This document shows positions 17,354-26,468 of a stretch of DNA of 64,000 nucleotides, piece after piece (the first letter of the stretch is position 1; every line of letters starts with the position of its first letter). The DNA comes from an uncultured Bacteroidia bacterium. Lineage in GTDB: Bacteria; Bacteroidota; Bacteroidia; Bacteroidales; ML635J-15. The notes under the pieces were generated by a model. The model was not told where the DNA came from. It worked only from the letters and a program-made list of their open reading frames with translations, and searched no databases. The DNA lies in NCBI GenBank assembly GCA_902800045.1, contig CADCCZ010000001.1, positions 186,001-250,000 on the forward strand. The letters are read 5' to 3'. The position numbers and the translations under genes were made by a program.

Positions 17354-17881
17354 ATGTTTTATAAAATGATTTCACAGATTCTCATCGTAACCATTCCGAC
17401 AGTTGTAGTAGCTGTCACAGCAATATTGGTAGTCAGGCAAATGCTGAAAAAAGATTTGGAAGCCAAGAAGATACAAATAATTCTCGAAAACCAGAAAACA
17501 ATAACTCCCTTGCGCCTGCAGGCATACGAGAGGATAATACTTTTCCTTGAACGTATATCGCCGAACAGTGTGATTATTCGTCTCCAGACTCCAAATATGA
17601 CGGTTCAGGAACTGCACAAGCAGATGCTAATTACGATTAGGGCTGAATTTGAGCACAACTTGTCACAGCAGTTGTATGTTTCGTCTGAAGCATGGGAAGC
17701 TACCCGTAATGCAAAGGAGAGAACAATTCAGTTGCTGAATATGAGCCTCCATGGTCTGAATTCGATGGATAATGCTATGGTTTTCAGTCAGGCTGTATTC
17801 GAAAAACTTATCGAGATGGAGAAGTCTCCAACTCAGGAGGCTATCGAAATGCTAAAGAAAGAGGTTAGGAATTTATTCTGA
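17354..17881 (+). CDS. Membrane-anchored hypothetical protein
   Basis: A 175-residue protein I cannot name. It begins MFYKMISQILIVTIPTVVVA, one N-terminal transmembrane helix (about residues 5-28), followed by a helical, charged cytoplasmic domain rich in Lys/Glu/Gln with AYERIILFLERISPNSVIIR and a long amphipathic C-terminal region. A TTG at 17336 is possible but the ATG at 17354 gives a better signal-anchor. The last 9 bases overlap the end of radA on the opposite strand. Proteins of this look (one TM followed by a helical domain) recur in Bacteroidota next to radA, but no function is known to me. Confidence 0.75.
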   Translation: MFYKMISQILIVTIPTVVVAVTAILVVRQMLKKDLEAKKIQIILENQKTITPLRLQAYERIILFLERISPNSVIIRLQTPNMTVQELHKQMLITIRAEFEHNLSQQLYVSSEAWEATRNAKERTIQLLNMSLHGLNSMDNAMVFSQAVFEKLIEMEKSPTQEAIEMLKKEVRNLF

Positions 17882-19246
17882 TTCCTGCGACCCTCCTTTA
17901 AATAGCCTTGTTGCAAAGTCTCTGACATCGGATACGGCTATTACCTTTGATGTCTCTGTTTTAATTTCCGATTTCTGTGATGCCGGAATGAATATCGTCG
18001 AAAATCCTAGCCTCGATGCTTCGGCTACTCGCTTTTCAATAAATGACACGGGCTTAATTTGCCCAGAAAGTCCAATTTCTCCGATAAAGCAGTGATTGTC
18101 GGGGATTGGCTTGTCGATGTACGAGGAGATTACGGCAGCAATAACAGAAATGTCAACTGCGGTGTCGTTTATCTTGAGGCCGCCGGCAATATTCAGGAAT
18201 ACGTCTTTTGCGTTCAACTTTAGTCCTAATCGTTTTTCAATTACGGCCAGCAGCATCATGAAACGGCGGTTGTCGAATCCTGTCGAGGAGCGCTGTGGTG
18301 TGCCGTAAACAGAATTTCCTACAAGTGCTTGTATTTCAATCATCAGCGAGCGCGAACCTTCGCTAACAGCACCGAAAGCTACACCGCTCAGATTTCCATT
18401 GTCGCCCGAAAGAAGAATTTTGCCAGGGTCGGTAACTTCTTTCAGACCATAGTTCATCATTTCGAAAACGCCAATTTCGTAGGTAGAGCCGAAACGATTC
18501 TTCTTGGGGCGGAGCAAACGGTAGAAGTGGTTGTTGTCGCCTTCGAATTGTACGACAACGTCGACGATGTGTTCGAGCGACATAGGACCGGCAATGTCAC
18601 CGTCCTTGTTTATATGTCCTATTATAATAATAGGTGTACCCGATGTCTTGGCAAACTCCTGCAGTTTTTGTGCGCAATGTCTTATCTGCGAAACAGTGCC
18701 TGGTGATGAGGTAAGGTCGGCCGATGCGGTTGTCTGTATCGAGTCGATTACTGCAATTTCTGGCTCGGTGGCCTTAAGGGTGGCAATAATCTTGTCGATA
18801 TCGATTTCGGTGTAGATAAGGCAGTCGGGGTTGTTGATGCCTATACGTTCGGCGCGAAGTCTTATTTGTGTGTCGCTTTCCTCGCCCGAGATGTAAAGCA
18901 CTTTCTTGTTGATGTTGAGTGCCGACTGCAGAATGAGTGTAGACTTTCCGATGCCAGGTTCTCCGCCAAGCAAAACGAGCGAGCCGGGAACAAGTCCGCC
19001 ACCAAGTACGCGGTTGAATTCCGAGTATGGCATATCGATGCGGTGCAATTCTTTCTGTTTGATATCAGCAATAGGTACAGGAGAGCCTGCAATTGCTTCG
19101 GTATAGGCCTTTGCCGTTTTTGTTTCCTTTTCCTCAATTTCTTCGGTAAAGGAGTTCCAGCTATTGCAACTTGGGCATTTGCCTACCCATTTGGGCGAAA
19201 CGTAGCCGCAGTTCTGGCAGACGAATATTGTTTTGTTTTTGGCCAT
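17873..19246 (-). CDS. radA: DNA repair protein RadA (Sms)
   Basis: RecA-like hexameric ATPase that promotes branch migration in recombinational repair. Length is 457 residues. The N-terminal zinc finger is CQNCG...GKCPSC (residues 10-31), Walker A is GGEPGIGKSTLI, the RadA-specific motif is KNRFGS, and a Lon-like C-terminal domain follows (GGLKINDTAVDISVIAAVIS, then GEIGLSGQIKPV). The start codon lies only 17 bases beyond a hairpin with a U tract (19258-19292), which may attenuate read-through from the upstream lipoprotein gene. The 3' end overlaps the converging membrane-protein gene by 9 bases. Confidence 0.97.
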   Translation of the reverse strand: MAKNKTIFVCQNCGYVSPKWVGKCPSCNSWNSFTEEIEEKETKTAKAYTEAIAGSPVPIADIKQKELHRIDMPYSEFNRVLGGGLVPGSLVLLGGEPGIGKSTLILQSALNINKKVLYISGEESDTQIRLRAERIGINNPDCLIYTEIDIDKIIATLKATEPEIAVIDSIQTTASADLTSSPGTVSQIRHCAQKLQEFAKTSGTPIIIIGHINKDGDIAGPMSLEHIVDVVVQFEGDNNHFYRLLRPKKNRFGSTYEIGVFEMMNYGLKEVTDPGKILLSGDNGNLSGVAFGAVSEGSRSLMIEIQALVGNSVYGTPQRSSTGFDNRRFMMLLAVIEKRLGLKLNAKDVFLNIAGGLKINDTAVDISVIAAVISSYIDKPIPDNHCFIGEIGLSGQIKPVSFIEKRVAEASRLGFSTIFIPASQKSEIKTETSKVIAVSDVRDFATRLFKGGSQESE

Positions 19247-19257
19247 CGGGTTTCTTT

Positions 19258-19292
19258 AAAAAACATAACGACTGTCAGTGGCAGTCGTTATG
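19258..19292 (-). terminator. Terminator-like hairpin directly before radA
   Basis: On the - strand CATAACGACTG and CAGTCGTTATG form a perfect 11-bp stem with a 7-base loop, followed by six U. It lies after the lipoprotein gene and ends 11 bases before the radA start codon. Confidence 0.7.
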
Positions 19293-19315
19293 AAAAATAA
19301 GTAATATGAAAAATG

Positions 19316-19729
19316 TCAATGTTTTCTTTTTAGTTCGAGCCTATAGTATGAACCGCCATTTTCTCCGTTTTCGTATCCGATTCTGGTGCTAACTATTACA
19401 TCGCTTTTCATCTTGTCGATACGATAAACGCCATTAAGGTCGTCGAATCCGGTAATCATGTCGCTGTCGCGGAAAATGAGACGTTTCTTGAATGGGTTCT
19501 GGATTACTTCGTATGTGCAACTGTCAATCAGCATTCCAGATTCTGTATTCAGAATTCTAATGGCTGTAGAGTTGCCGTCGAAATGAATTTGCATTGTGCC
19601 TTCTGGTTTTGTGTCGAAGGTCATTATATCCCATGTACCTTTTAGTTCATCGGCTAATTTTTTGCAACTTGGCATTGCAACAAGGATCGTGCATGCTAAA
19701 AGTATTATTAATAGGTTCTTATTGTTCAT
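19316..19729 (-). CDS. Lipocalin-like small lipoprotein
   Basis: A 137-residue lipoprotein. MNNKNLLIILLACTILVAMP precedes the lipobox Cys (PSCKK, Cys22). The mature part starts LADELKGTWDIMTFD and consists of alternating beta-strand patterns (IHFDGNSTAIRILN, SCTYEVIQNPFKKRLIF), like the lipocalin-like DUFs frequent in Bacteroidota, where a GxW motif (here GTW) opens the barrel. Ligand and function are unknown. It has its own promoter (19757-19764) and terminator, so it is probably monocistronic. Confidence 0.8.
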   Translation of the reverse strand: MNNKNLLIILLACTILVAMPSCKKLADELKGTWDIMTFDTKPEGTMQIHFDGNSTAIRILNTESGMLIDSCTYEVIQNPFKKRLIFRDSDMITGFDDLNGVYRIDKMKSDVIVSTRIGYENGENGGSYYRLELKRKH

Positions 19730-19756
19730 GATAAGACTATGCTTTTAAATCGGTTG

Positions 19757-19764
19757 CAAATTTA
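19757..19764 (-). promoter_or_regulatory. -7 box (TAAATTTG) for the lipocalin-like lipoprotein
   Basis: TAAATTTG on the - strand, an exact TAnnTTTG match, overlaps the last bases of the rfaE2 gene and lies 27 bases before the ATG. Confidence 0.5.
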
Positions 19765-20265
19765 GTATATATATTTTTGTTTTACAATTTTTTTTAAGAT
19801 ATTAGTTGTAGAAAAGTTTTCAACTAATGGAATTGTCCTAACAGAACCTCCGTACGAACTGACGAATTCAGCACCGACAATAGTTTCGAAAGTGTAGTCG
19901 CCGCCTTTGACAAGGAAGTCCGGCTTCACAGTTTTTATAAGGTTCTCGGGGGTGTCTTCTTCGAATATCACAACTGCATCGACAAAACAGAGGGAGGAAA
20001 GCAAAGTGGCGCGTTCGTACTGGCCGTTTACTGGGCGAGTTTCTCCTTTGAGCCGTCTGACCGATGCATCGGAGTTAAGTCCGATAACAAGCTTGTCGCC
20101 TAGATCTTTGGCTTCGGCAAGGTAACATACGTGCCCGTAGTGCAATACATCGAAGCAGCCATTTGTGAATACCACTTTCTGTCCGCCGGATTTCCATGTG
20201 GAAACTAATTCGGCGGCATTTGGCAAACAAACGATCTTCGATTTTATTTGCGACAGGATTGCCAT
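19762..20265 (-). CDS. rfaE2: D-glycero-beta-D-manno-heptose 1-phosphate adenylyltransferase (RfaE2/HldE-C type)
   Basis: Makes ADP-heptose for the LPS inner core. The 167 residues are a single nucleotidyltransferase domain, without the kinase domain of bifunctional HldE. Motifs are [19 protein letters not shown] with the HxGH-type ATP site, [20 protein letters not shown], and the [15 protein letters not shown] segment characteristic of RfaE2. A short leader (residues 1-28) precedes the domain. It overlaps the panD stop by one base (TAATG), indicating translational coupling with a pantothenate gene. The heptose kinase (RfaE1) is not in the window. Confidence 0.93.
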   Translation of the reverse strand: MAILSQIKSKIVCLPNAAELVSTWKSGGQKVVFTNGCFDVLHYGHVCYLAEAKDLGDKLVIGLNSDASVRRLKGETRPVNGQYERATLLSSLCFVDAVVIFEEDTPENLIKTVKPDFLVKGGDYTFETIVGAEFVSSYGGSVRTIPLVENFSTTNILKKIVKQKYIY

Positions 20266-20615
20266 TAAATAATCTTGTTGGTTCTGGTGTCGGGGAAAAC
20301 GAAAGACGGCTTGAATTTCTTAGCTTCTTCGAAATCCATCGAAGCGTATGAAATAATAATGACGATGTCTCCGACTTGAGCCTTGCGTGCAGCAGGACCG
20401 TTGAGGCAAATTACTCCAGTGCCACGTTTGCCCTTAATAACGTAAGTTTCAAGGCGTTCACCATTGTTTACGTTTACAACTTGAACTTTCTCGTTTTCAA
20501 TGATGTTTGCAGCGTCCATCAAGTCCTCGTCAATAGTAATGCTACCTACATACTGCAGGTTGGCCTCGGTGACGGTGACCTTGTGAATTTTCGATTTTAC
20601 TACTTCTATGTTCAT
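20265..20615 (-). CDS. panD: Aspartate 1-decarboxylase PanD
   Basis: Produces beta-alanine for pantothenate. The 116-residue proenzyme self-cleaves between Gly24 and Ser25 in [17 protein letters not shown], leaving a pyruvoyl group on Ser25; both residues are at the canonical position. The active-site pocket segments [11 protein letters not shown] and [12 protein letters not shown] are present. It is bacterial pyruvoyl type, not the PLP type. It has a -7 box at 20641-20648 in the gap after panC, and its stop overlaps the rfaE2 start. Confidence 0.97.
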   Translation of the reverse strand: MNIEVVKSKIHKVTVTEANLQYVGSITIDEDLMDAANIIENEKVQVVNVNNGERLETYVIKGKRGTGVICLNGPAARKAQVGDIVIIISYASMDFEEAKKFKPSFVFPDTRTNKII

Positions 20616-20640
20616 TTCAGATGTCGTAAAAAAACGGGTG

Positions 20641-20648
20641 CAAATTTA
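20641..20648 (-). promoter_or_regulatory. -7 box (TAAATTTG) for panD-rfaE2
   Basis: TAAATTTG on the - strand lies 25 bases before the panD ATG, in the 41-base gap after panC. It suggests panD-rfaE2 can be transcribed separately. Confidence 0.5.
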
Positions 20649-20656
20649 ATCAAAAC

Positions 20657-21508
20657 TTATTTAACAATGCAATTAATATTGTCAATTAATCTGATGTTTC
20701 CACACCAAACGGCAATACAGAGTCTTGTGCCGATTTTTTTATCAAATTTGCTTAAAAGTTCCAGTGTTTCTGAATTGCAGAACGCTGCATATTCCATCTT
20801 CATGAATTTTACGCTGTCAATCTTTGATTTCAGTGTGTCGATGAGAACCTGCGGTGTCTGGCTTTCTGGAATTTCAGAGCATGTTTCGGTTATTATCCTG
20901 TAGATTTGCGGAGCAACTTCGAGCTGTTCTGTTGTAAGAAGCTTGTTGCGTGAACTTTTTGCCAGACCGCTTTCTTCGCGGACAATGGGGCAGGGGACTA
21001 TCGTCAAAGGCAAATTCTTTTGTTTTACCATAAGCTTTATGATTGCAACCTGCTGGAAATCCTTTTCTCCAAAATATGCGAAGTCTGGTTTTACAAGGTC
21101 GAAAAGTCTATATACGATGTCGACTACACCCTGGAAATGACCTGGACGGAATTCGCCTTCGTACTTTCTGTCGAGTCCGAGAAAGTCCATCTTGCAACCT
21201 TCGTAGCCGTTGTAGATGTCGTCTGCGGTAGGTAGGTAGAGGATGTCACATTTTACGCTTTCGAGCAGTGCTATGTCGGCATCGGTAGTTATGGGGTAGT
21301 TCTTGTAGTCGTTCGGGTCGTTGAATTGACGTGGGTTTACAAACACAGAAACCACTGTGCAGTCGTTTTCAGCTACGCTTCTGCGTATAAGCGATGCGTG
21401 TCCCTCGTGCAATGCTCCCATGGTAGGAACAAAACCTAATCTCTTGCCTTTGAGTGAGTTGTCGTTTCTCAAGGCGGTAAGTTCATCAACAGTTCTAACT
21501 ATCTTCAT
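20657..21508 (-). CDS. panC: Pantothenate synthetase PanC
   Basis: ATP-dependent condensation of pantoate and beta-alanine. The 283 residues match the family. FVPTMGALHEGHASLIRRSV contains the HIGH-like ATP site, VSVFVNPRQFNDPNDYKNYP binds pantoate, and FGEKDFQQVAIIKLMV and REESGLAKSSRN (KMSKS equivalent) complete the active site. It is upstream of panD on the same strand with a 41-base gap. The 170 bases upstream (21509-21678) show only a weak -7-like TAATTTCG and no other feature. Confidence 0.97.
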   Translation of the reverse strand: MKIVRTVDELTALRNDNSLKGKRLGFVPTMGALHEGHASLIRRSVAENDCTVVSVFVNPRQFNDPNDYKNYPITTDADIALLESVKCDILYLPTADDIYNGYEGCKMDFLGLDRKYEGEFRPGHFQGVVDIVYRLFDLVKPDFAYFGEKDFQQVAIIKLMVKQKNLPLTIVPCPIVREESGLAKSSRNKLLTTEQLEVAPQIYRIITETCSEIPESQTPQVLIDTLKSKIDSVKFMKMEYAAFCNSETLELLSKFDKKIGTRLCIAVWCGNIRLIDNINCIVK

Positions 21509-21678
21509 GACAATGAAATTTATTGCCGCGAAATTATAATTAACATTTTATATGACAAGGGAAAAAAGAATGTTTTCTGATGGGCTGACAGTCGAAAAGG
21601 CTGACAGGCCGGAAGTCTCCTTTGTATAAATAAGGGAAATAGACTTTTTGCCTGTTTGCCAGCTAGCCTTTATGTCAT

Positions 21679-24600
21679 TTATTTGTTTCCGTCCAGCATT
21701 ATAAACGCAGCCCAGAATCTCGGATTTTCGAATCCTGCGCTTGTCTTTACCTTGTTTTGTGCGGCAATGAAGGCTTCGCGTTTCGACATCCCTTTTGCGA
21801 GATTGGTATAGAATTCGGTCATCATCAGCAGTGTAGCATTGTCATCCACTGGCCAGAGGCTCATGATAATAGTGCGTGCTCCAGCTTTCTTGAAACCACG
21901 TTGCAATCCGAACACGCCTTCGCCGGTTATTTCACCAAGAGCTGTCTGGCAGGCAGAAAGTACAACCAGATCTGTTTTGCGCAGGTCCATAAAACTGATT
22001 TCCTTAGCGGTAAGAACACCATCCTCAATGCCTTCGGGTACTGGTTGATTTTGCCATGCATAGTTTGCTCCTGAAAACAATAGTCCCGACTGTATAAGCG
22101 ACTGGTCTCCCGTCAGTTTTTCGTCGGTCGGTAGGAAAAAACCATGGGTTGCAACATGTAGCATTTCAATGTCCTTGCCCGACAATGCCTTGAATGATTC
22201 TTCGTTTGCTGCTGAACCTTCGTAGACGGTGGTTTTTACTTTCTTCTTTTTCAGTTTGACATAAATGTTTTCCACCTCTGTCTTTGTGCCAGGGAGATAG
22301 TTGAGGCTTCCGTGGTTTTCTTCCTTGTTCAAGTCGGAAAACGAACTAATGCTGACACTGCGCGTAGAATACCTATCGCTTTCCTGCTTCATGGTAGTTG
22401 TGTCGCTGTCGTAGAAGATACCGCCATAAAGTACAGAATTTTTCATTGGTTTAGGCATATATTCCATGGCAAGGAAGCGTGTTGATGACATGCGGTATAT
22501 TTCGTACTTGTCCGAAATTGTCATGTATTGGTCAACCGGTGCATATTCAACAGCTATCTGGTGTAGTTCTCCCGATGGTGCAAAATAAATGCGCGCATTT
22601 TCAGTGAAGTATTTTTCCAGAGGCTTCCACAGAGCGTTGTAAAGGTTTGTCGATTCGTAGATTCCTTGGCGTTTTGCTGATAACAAAGTTGAGCCGCGGT
22701 TGTCCTGGCCGTTTTGCACATTTTCTTTTGTTGTGGTTGTGCCACGAAGTATATTTGTAATTTCGTATTGGTTAAACAGCGGAACGCAAGCGGGAGCTTC
22801 CATTTTTTTTGTGAGTACAAGCGCAATATATTTTGTGGTGTCATTTTCGGTAAAATTCGCAAACTCTATTGCAACATCATTCGTTTTTAACGCTCTTTGC
22901 ACATCATTCCAATCTATTTTTATGAAATGTGTAATATCACCGAACTCTTTGCTCGCTTCCATAATATGGCGTTCTGTCTTTTTTATTTCGTTTTCCAAAG
23001 AATCGCAGTTATAAAAGCGCTCAGCAATTGGTCTCTCGAGTTCCTTGTTCAGTTGCATTTGCATGATTTTCATCGTTTCATATTCCGAAATCAAAGCAGT
23101 GTCACCGCTTTCCATAATTGTGTTTGTGAGGCTTATTTCCGATGCAAGAAGAAGACCCTTGGTAACTAGTTCGGAATTGTATGAGACCTTTGAGGCTATT
23201 GTGTCGTTTGTATTATGGCTTGAATAGCGTGCATTATTATGAAAGTATTCATTGTTTATGTTCCAATAATATTCACGTTCCTTTGAAGTCATAAACGAAA
23301 AATTACGTATTAGGTTGTTTTTCTGTATGTAGAATGCTATTCTATTTGTTTTTATTGCCTCCTCTATGTATCCCATTTTGAAAAATATCCCAGACTTGGC
23401 ATTTAAAAATTCTGCATATTCCAAATTATTGTTTCCAAAGTTTTCCTTCAGAATCTCGCTTGCCCGAGAGCAATATTTTAGTGCGTTTGTGTAGTCCCCG
23501 ATTTTCAAATACAGCATGCCTAGATTGTTCATAGATATTGCGTAATAAGGGTGATTTTCTCCAAGAATTTCTTTCTGAATATCTACAGCTAGCCTTCCAT
23601 ATTTCATGGCATTTTCATAATCTCCCATTTGTGTATAAGTTGATCCTATGTTACTTGCCGAAATAGCATAGTCCGGATTCTTTTCCCCATATATCTTTTT
23701 GCGGATTTCCATTGCCTGAATTTGATATTTTAACGCATTTTCATAGTTTTTCATTTCAAAATATGTGTGTCCGATATTGTTAAGCGTAGTGGCATAATAC
23801 GGATGTTCCTCGCCATTGTTCTCTTTTTGCATCTTTAATGCCAGGTAGCCGTATTTCAGCGCATTTTTGTAGTCGCCCATATCGTTGTATAGTACGCTTA
23901 GATTGTTAATTGATATAGTATAGTCGGGGTGACCGGTCCCAAGTACTTTTTCTCTAATTTCCAGGGCTTGAAGATGGTATTTCAGTGCATTCTGATAGTC
24001 GCGCATTTTTAAGTATATATGGCCTATATTGCTTATTGTGGAAGCATAGTCCGGATGCTCGGCACCTATTATCCTTTCTTGGATTTCAGCCGCCATGGTA
24101 CTATAAATAAGAGCGTTTCTGTAGTCGCCAATGTTTTCGTACACCGAAGCTAAATTATTTAGTGAAATAGCGTAGCTTGGATGCTCTTCTCCTAGAGCAT
24201 CTTTTCTAATTTTTAAGGCTTGCAAGTTATATTTTAAAGCTTTGCTATAGTCTCCTGCTTTGTCCAGCACGGAGGCTAAATTACTAAGCGACATTGCATA
24301 GTTCGGATGTTCCTTGCCAAGAACTTTTCCTCTTATTTCCAAAGCTTGCATGTTGTATTTTATTGCATTCTGCCAATCACCGATGCTATTGTATACGGCA
24401 GCGATGTTGCTCAACGATAATGCGTAGCTCGGGTGCTCCTCGCCAAGAACTTTCCCTTTTATTTTCAATGCTTTTAAATTATATTTCAGTGCATTGTCGT
24501 AGTCTCCTGCCTGCCTGTAATAATTGCCTATATTGCTCAATGTATTTGCGTAGTCCTGATGCTCTTCGCCAAGAAGTCTCTTGTCAATTTCCATTGATTC

Positions 24601-25050
24601 TAAAGAGAATTTTAATGCATTCTGGAAATCCCCTATTTTTGAATATAATACACCAATGTTATTTAGTGATGCAGAGTAGTCCAGATTGTCTTCTCCATAA
24701 ATTTCTTTCCAAATTCCAATCGTTTGAAGAAAATAATTCAGAGCATTTATATAGTCATTAGTGTAATAATATACAATGCCGATATTTTCCATAGCTGTCG
24801 CATAATAGAAATTTATGCCATTTTCAACCTCTTTTGTTAGGTTCGCTGCTTCTGAAAATAGCTTTATTGCATCTTCTAGGTTTTCTTCATCAAGCAATGC
24901 ATTACCTTGGTTGATTAGTGAGTCTGCCTTGTGGAATATGACTGTGGTGTCGGCTTGCGCAAATGCTGTACTGCAAGAAAGTGCTATGAATGCGACAGCT
25001 GTGTCAATGCATATAGAAAAATGGTATATAAATTTGCTTAGAATTCTCAT
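21679..25050 (-). CDS. Exported TPR-CHAT (caspase-like) protein
   Basis: An 1123-residue protein. An N-terminal hydrophobic segment (about 12-32, ending STAFAQA) looks like a signal peptide, so the protein should be periplasmic or surface-exposed. Residues about 50-590 hold 12 kinesin-light-chain-type TPRs of 42 residues with the recurring pattern (D/G)YxNALKYxLQALxI...LGEEHPxYAxSLxNI. A helical linker follows. The C-terminal CHAT domain carries the putative catalytic His969 (LHVATHGFF) and Cys1034 (VVLSACQTALGE), and ends NPRFWAAFIMLDGN. CHAT domains are caspase/separase-like proteases; both catalytic residues are intact. Its substrate is unknown. It is monocistronic with a -7 box at 25070-25077. 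Confidence 0.92.
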   Translation of the reverse strand: MRILSKFIYHFSICIDTAVAFIALSCSTAFAQADTTVIFHKADSLINQGNALLDEENLEDAIKLFSEAANLTKEVENGINFYYATAMENIGIVYYYTNDYINALNYFLQTIGIWKEIYGEDNLDYSASLNNIGVLYSKIGDFQNALKFSLESMEIDKRLLGEEHQDYANTLSNIGNYYRQAGDYDNALKYNLKALKIKGKVLGEEHPSYALSLSNIAAVYNSIGDWQNAIKYNMQALEIRGKVLGKEHPNYAMSLSNLASVLDKAGDYSKALKYNLQALKIRKDALGEEHPSYAISLNNLASVYENIGDYRNALIYSTMAAEIQERIIGAEHPDYASTISNIGHIYLKMRDYQNALKYHLQALEIREKVLGTGHPDYTISINNLSVLYNDMGDYKNALKYGYLALKMQKENNGEEHPYYATTLNNIGHTYFEMKNYENALKYQIQAMEIRKKIYGEKNPDYAISASNIGSTYTQMGDYENAMKYGRLAVDIQKEILGENHPYYAISMNNLGMLYLKIGDYTNALKYCSRASEILKENFGNNNLEYAEFLNAKSGIFFKMGYIEEAIKTNRIAFYIQKNNLIRNFSFMTSKEREYYWNINNEYFHNNARYSSHNTNDTIASKVSYNSELVTKGLLLASEISLTNTIMESGDTALISEYETMKIMQMQLNKELERPIAERFYNCDSLENEIKKTERHIMEASKEFGDITHFIKIDWNDVQRALKTNDVAIEFANFTENDTTKYIALVLTKKMEAPACVPLFNQYEITNILRGTTTTKENVQNGQDNRGSTLLSAKRQGIYESTNLYNALWKPLEKYFTENARIYFAPSGELHQIAVEYAPVDQYMTISDKYEIYRMSSTRFLAMEYMPKPMKNSVLYGGIFYDSDTTTMKQESDRYSTRSVSISSFSDLNKEENHGSLNYLPGTKTEVENIYVKLKKKKVKTTVYEGSAANEESFKALSGKDIEMLHVATHGFFLPTDEKLTGDQSLIQSGLLFSGANYAWQNQPVPEGIEDGVLTAKEISFMDLRKTDLVVLSACQTALGEITGEGVFGLQRGFKKAGARTIIMSLWPVDDNATLLMMTEFYTNLAKGMSKREAFIAAQNKVKTSAGFENPRFWAAFIMLDGNK

Positions 25051-25069
25051 GTGGAATAATTATTTCTTG

Positions 25070-25077
25070 CAAATATA
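25070..25077 (-). promoter_or_regulatory. -7 box (TATATTTG) for the TPR-CHAT gene
   Basis: TATATTTG on the - strand, an exact TAnnTTTG match, 19 bases before the ATG. Confidence 0.55.
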
Positions 25078-25172
25078 GTTTTTTCGCTATATATGAAAGC
25101 GATATGTGCCTATTTTTTTTGAAAAATATAGTTTTGGACATCGAATGTCTGCTGTTATAGTAGGGAGTAAGA

Positions 25173-26462
25173 CTATTTCTTTATCCTCCTTCTCAGCATC
25201 CTCTTTGCTATTTTCTGCCCGCGCAGTTCGTTTATGATAAGAATACCGAATGCAATGGCCACGGTGTTTTTCACAGCCAAGAAACCGCTGCTCATTGCTG
25301 CTGGAATATGGTTGGCTACAATGTTGTAGGTTGTCCAGAATACACCGGCACCAGGCACGAGCGGAAATATTCCGCAGATAAGGAAAACAGCTACTGGGCA
25401 TTTGCGCAGTATAGACATCATTATTGAGACGAAAGTTACTAGCGCAGTAGAGAGAAATACTATAATTGTAGGGGAAATTTCGGTGTCCCACATAAGCAGA
25501 AGATAAAGAAGCCAGCCTAGCATTCCTGCTATTCCGCAGTATATATAGTGTCGGCGAGGTACTCCGAAAAGTATGGAGAATGCAAGCGTGCCGATGAATG
25601 CCGATATAAGCTGTACTGTGAGTCCCGAAGTGTCGGGGTCGGCGGTAAGTTCCTGCAAAGGTTGTACCTGCCCGTTAATTGCTGCGTCAATCATAAATGC
25701 TGCCGCCACGCCGAGCGAAATGCAGAAGAATGCCAGAAGGGCGTCGAGCAGACGGGTGACACCTGCGATGTAATCTTCGTTGGCAAGGTCGCGGATACCG
25801 TTGGTAAATGGCACTCCGGGGATTAATGGTATTATCGCTCCGATAATCATGTTGCTGAGGTGAGTGCCAAGTCCAAGCGCATACATTATTATGCACATGC
25901 CTGCTGCTAGCAATCCGCCGACAAAGTTGCCCATGATTCTCGACATATATCTGAATCCAACGAAGTACATGAATGTCCATAATAGCGTGCCTGTTATGAA
26001 AGCCGCTATGCTGTCGAATATCCCGCCTCCGAATATTATGCAGAAGGCAGCGCTGCCTGCGGCCGAACCCATAATCTGTTCTATTGCAGGCTTAGCTTTC
26101 ATGTTGCGTATAAGTTTCAGTCGGCGTTCCACTTCGTCGATGTCGCATTTGCCTTGAACAACATCGCGCGACAACTGGTTTACTTCGACGACTTTTTCGA
26201 GGCAGGTGCCAAGTATCGGTATGTATTTGGAGCGGGCGTAGTGTTTTTCTGTCGCCATGATGCCGTTGCTCAGCACAAAGAAATTTTCGTCTTCCGTGCC
26301 GAAATGCGATGCCATTCTGCTCATCGTTTCCTCGACGCTGGATATTTCGGCTCCGTTTTCAAGCAGGATTGTGCCAGCTTCGTAGGCTGCATCCATCACT
26401 CTCTTCTTGTCCGATGCAGATAGTGTTGATCCGCTGTTTTTTATAGCATCATTGCTTTCCAT
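25173..26462 (-). CDS. ThrE-type threonine/serine exporter (single-chain)
   Basis: A 429-residue integral membrane protein combining the ThrE N-terminal domain and the C-terminal (ThrE_2) domain in one chain. Residues about 20-125 are soluble (ILLENGAEISSVEETMSRMA) and contain the conserved E-x-x-R pattern of the family. About ten hydrophobic helices follow, including LIPGVPFTNGIRDLANEDYI at the end of the first half and CGIFPLVPGAGVFWTTYNIV in the second; both contain the family PG(V/A) hairpin. It likely exports amino acids or, in some homologues, small dicarboxylates. It follows a LysM-esterase gene on the same strand side but is separated by only 6 bases from its end. Confidence 0.9.
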   Translation of the reverse strand: MESNDAIKNSGSTLSASDKKRVMDAAYEAGTILLENGAEISSVEETMSRMASHFGTEDENFFVLSNGIMATEKHYARSKYIPILGTCLEKVVEVNQLSRDVVQGKCDIDEVERRLKLIRNMKAKPAIEQIMGSAAGSAAFCIIFGGGIFDSIAAFITGTLLWTFMYFVGFRYMSRIMGNFVGGLLAAGMCIIMYALGLGTHLSNMIIGAIIPLIPGVPFTNGIRDLANEDYIAGVTRLLDALLAFFCISLGVAAAFMIDAAINGQVQPLQELTADPDTSGLTVQLISAFIGTLAFSILFGVPRRHYIYCGIAGMLGWLLYLLLMWDTEISPTIIVFLSTALVTFVSIMMSILRKCPVAVFLICGIFPLVPGAGVFWTTYNIVANHIPAAMSSGFLAVKNTVAIAFGILIINELRGQKIAKRMLRRRIKK

Positions 26463-26468
26463 CGTGCT

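Noticed and set aside
23400..24900. DNA-level tandem repeat of about 126 bases
   Set aside because: The periodicity is the codon image of 42-residue TPRs in the CHAT protein and needs no separate element.
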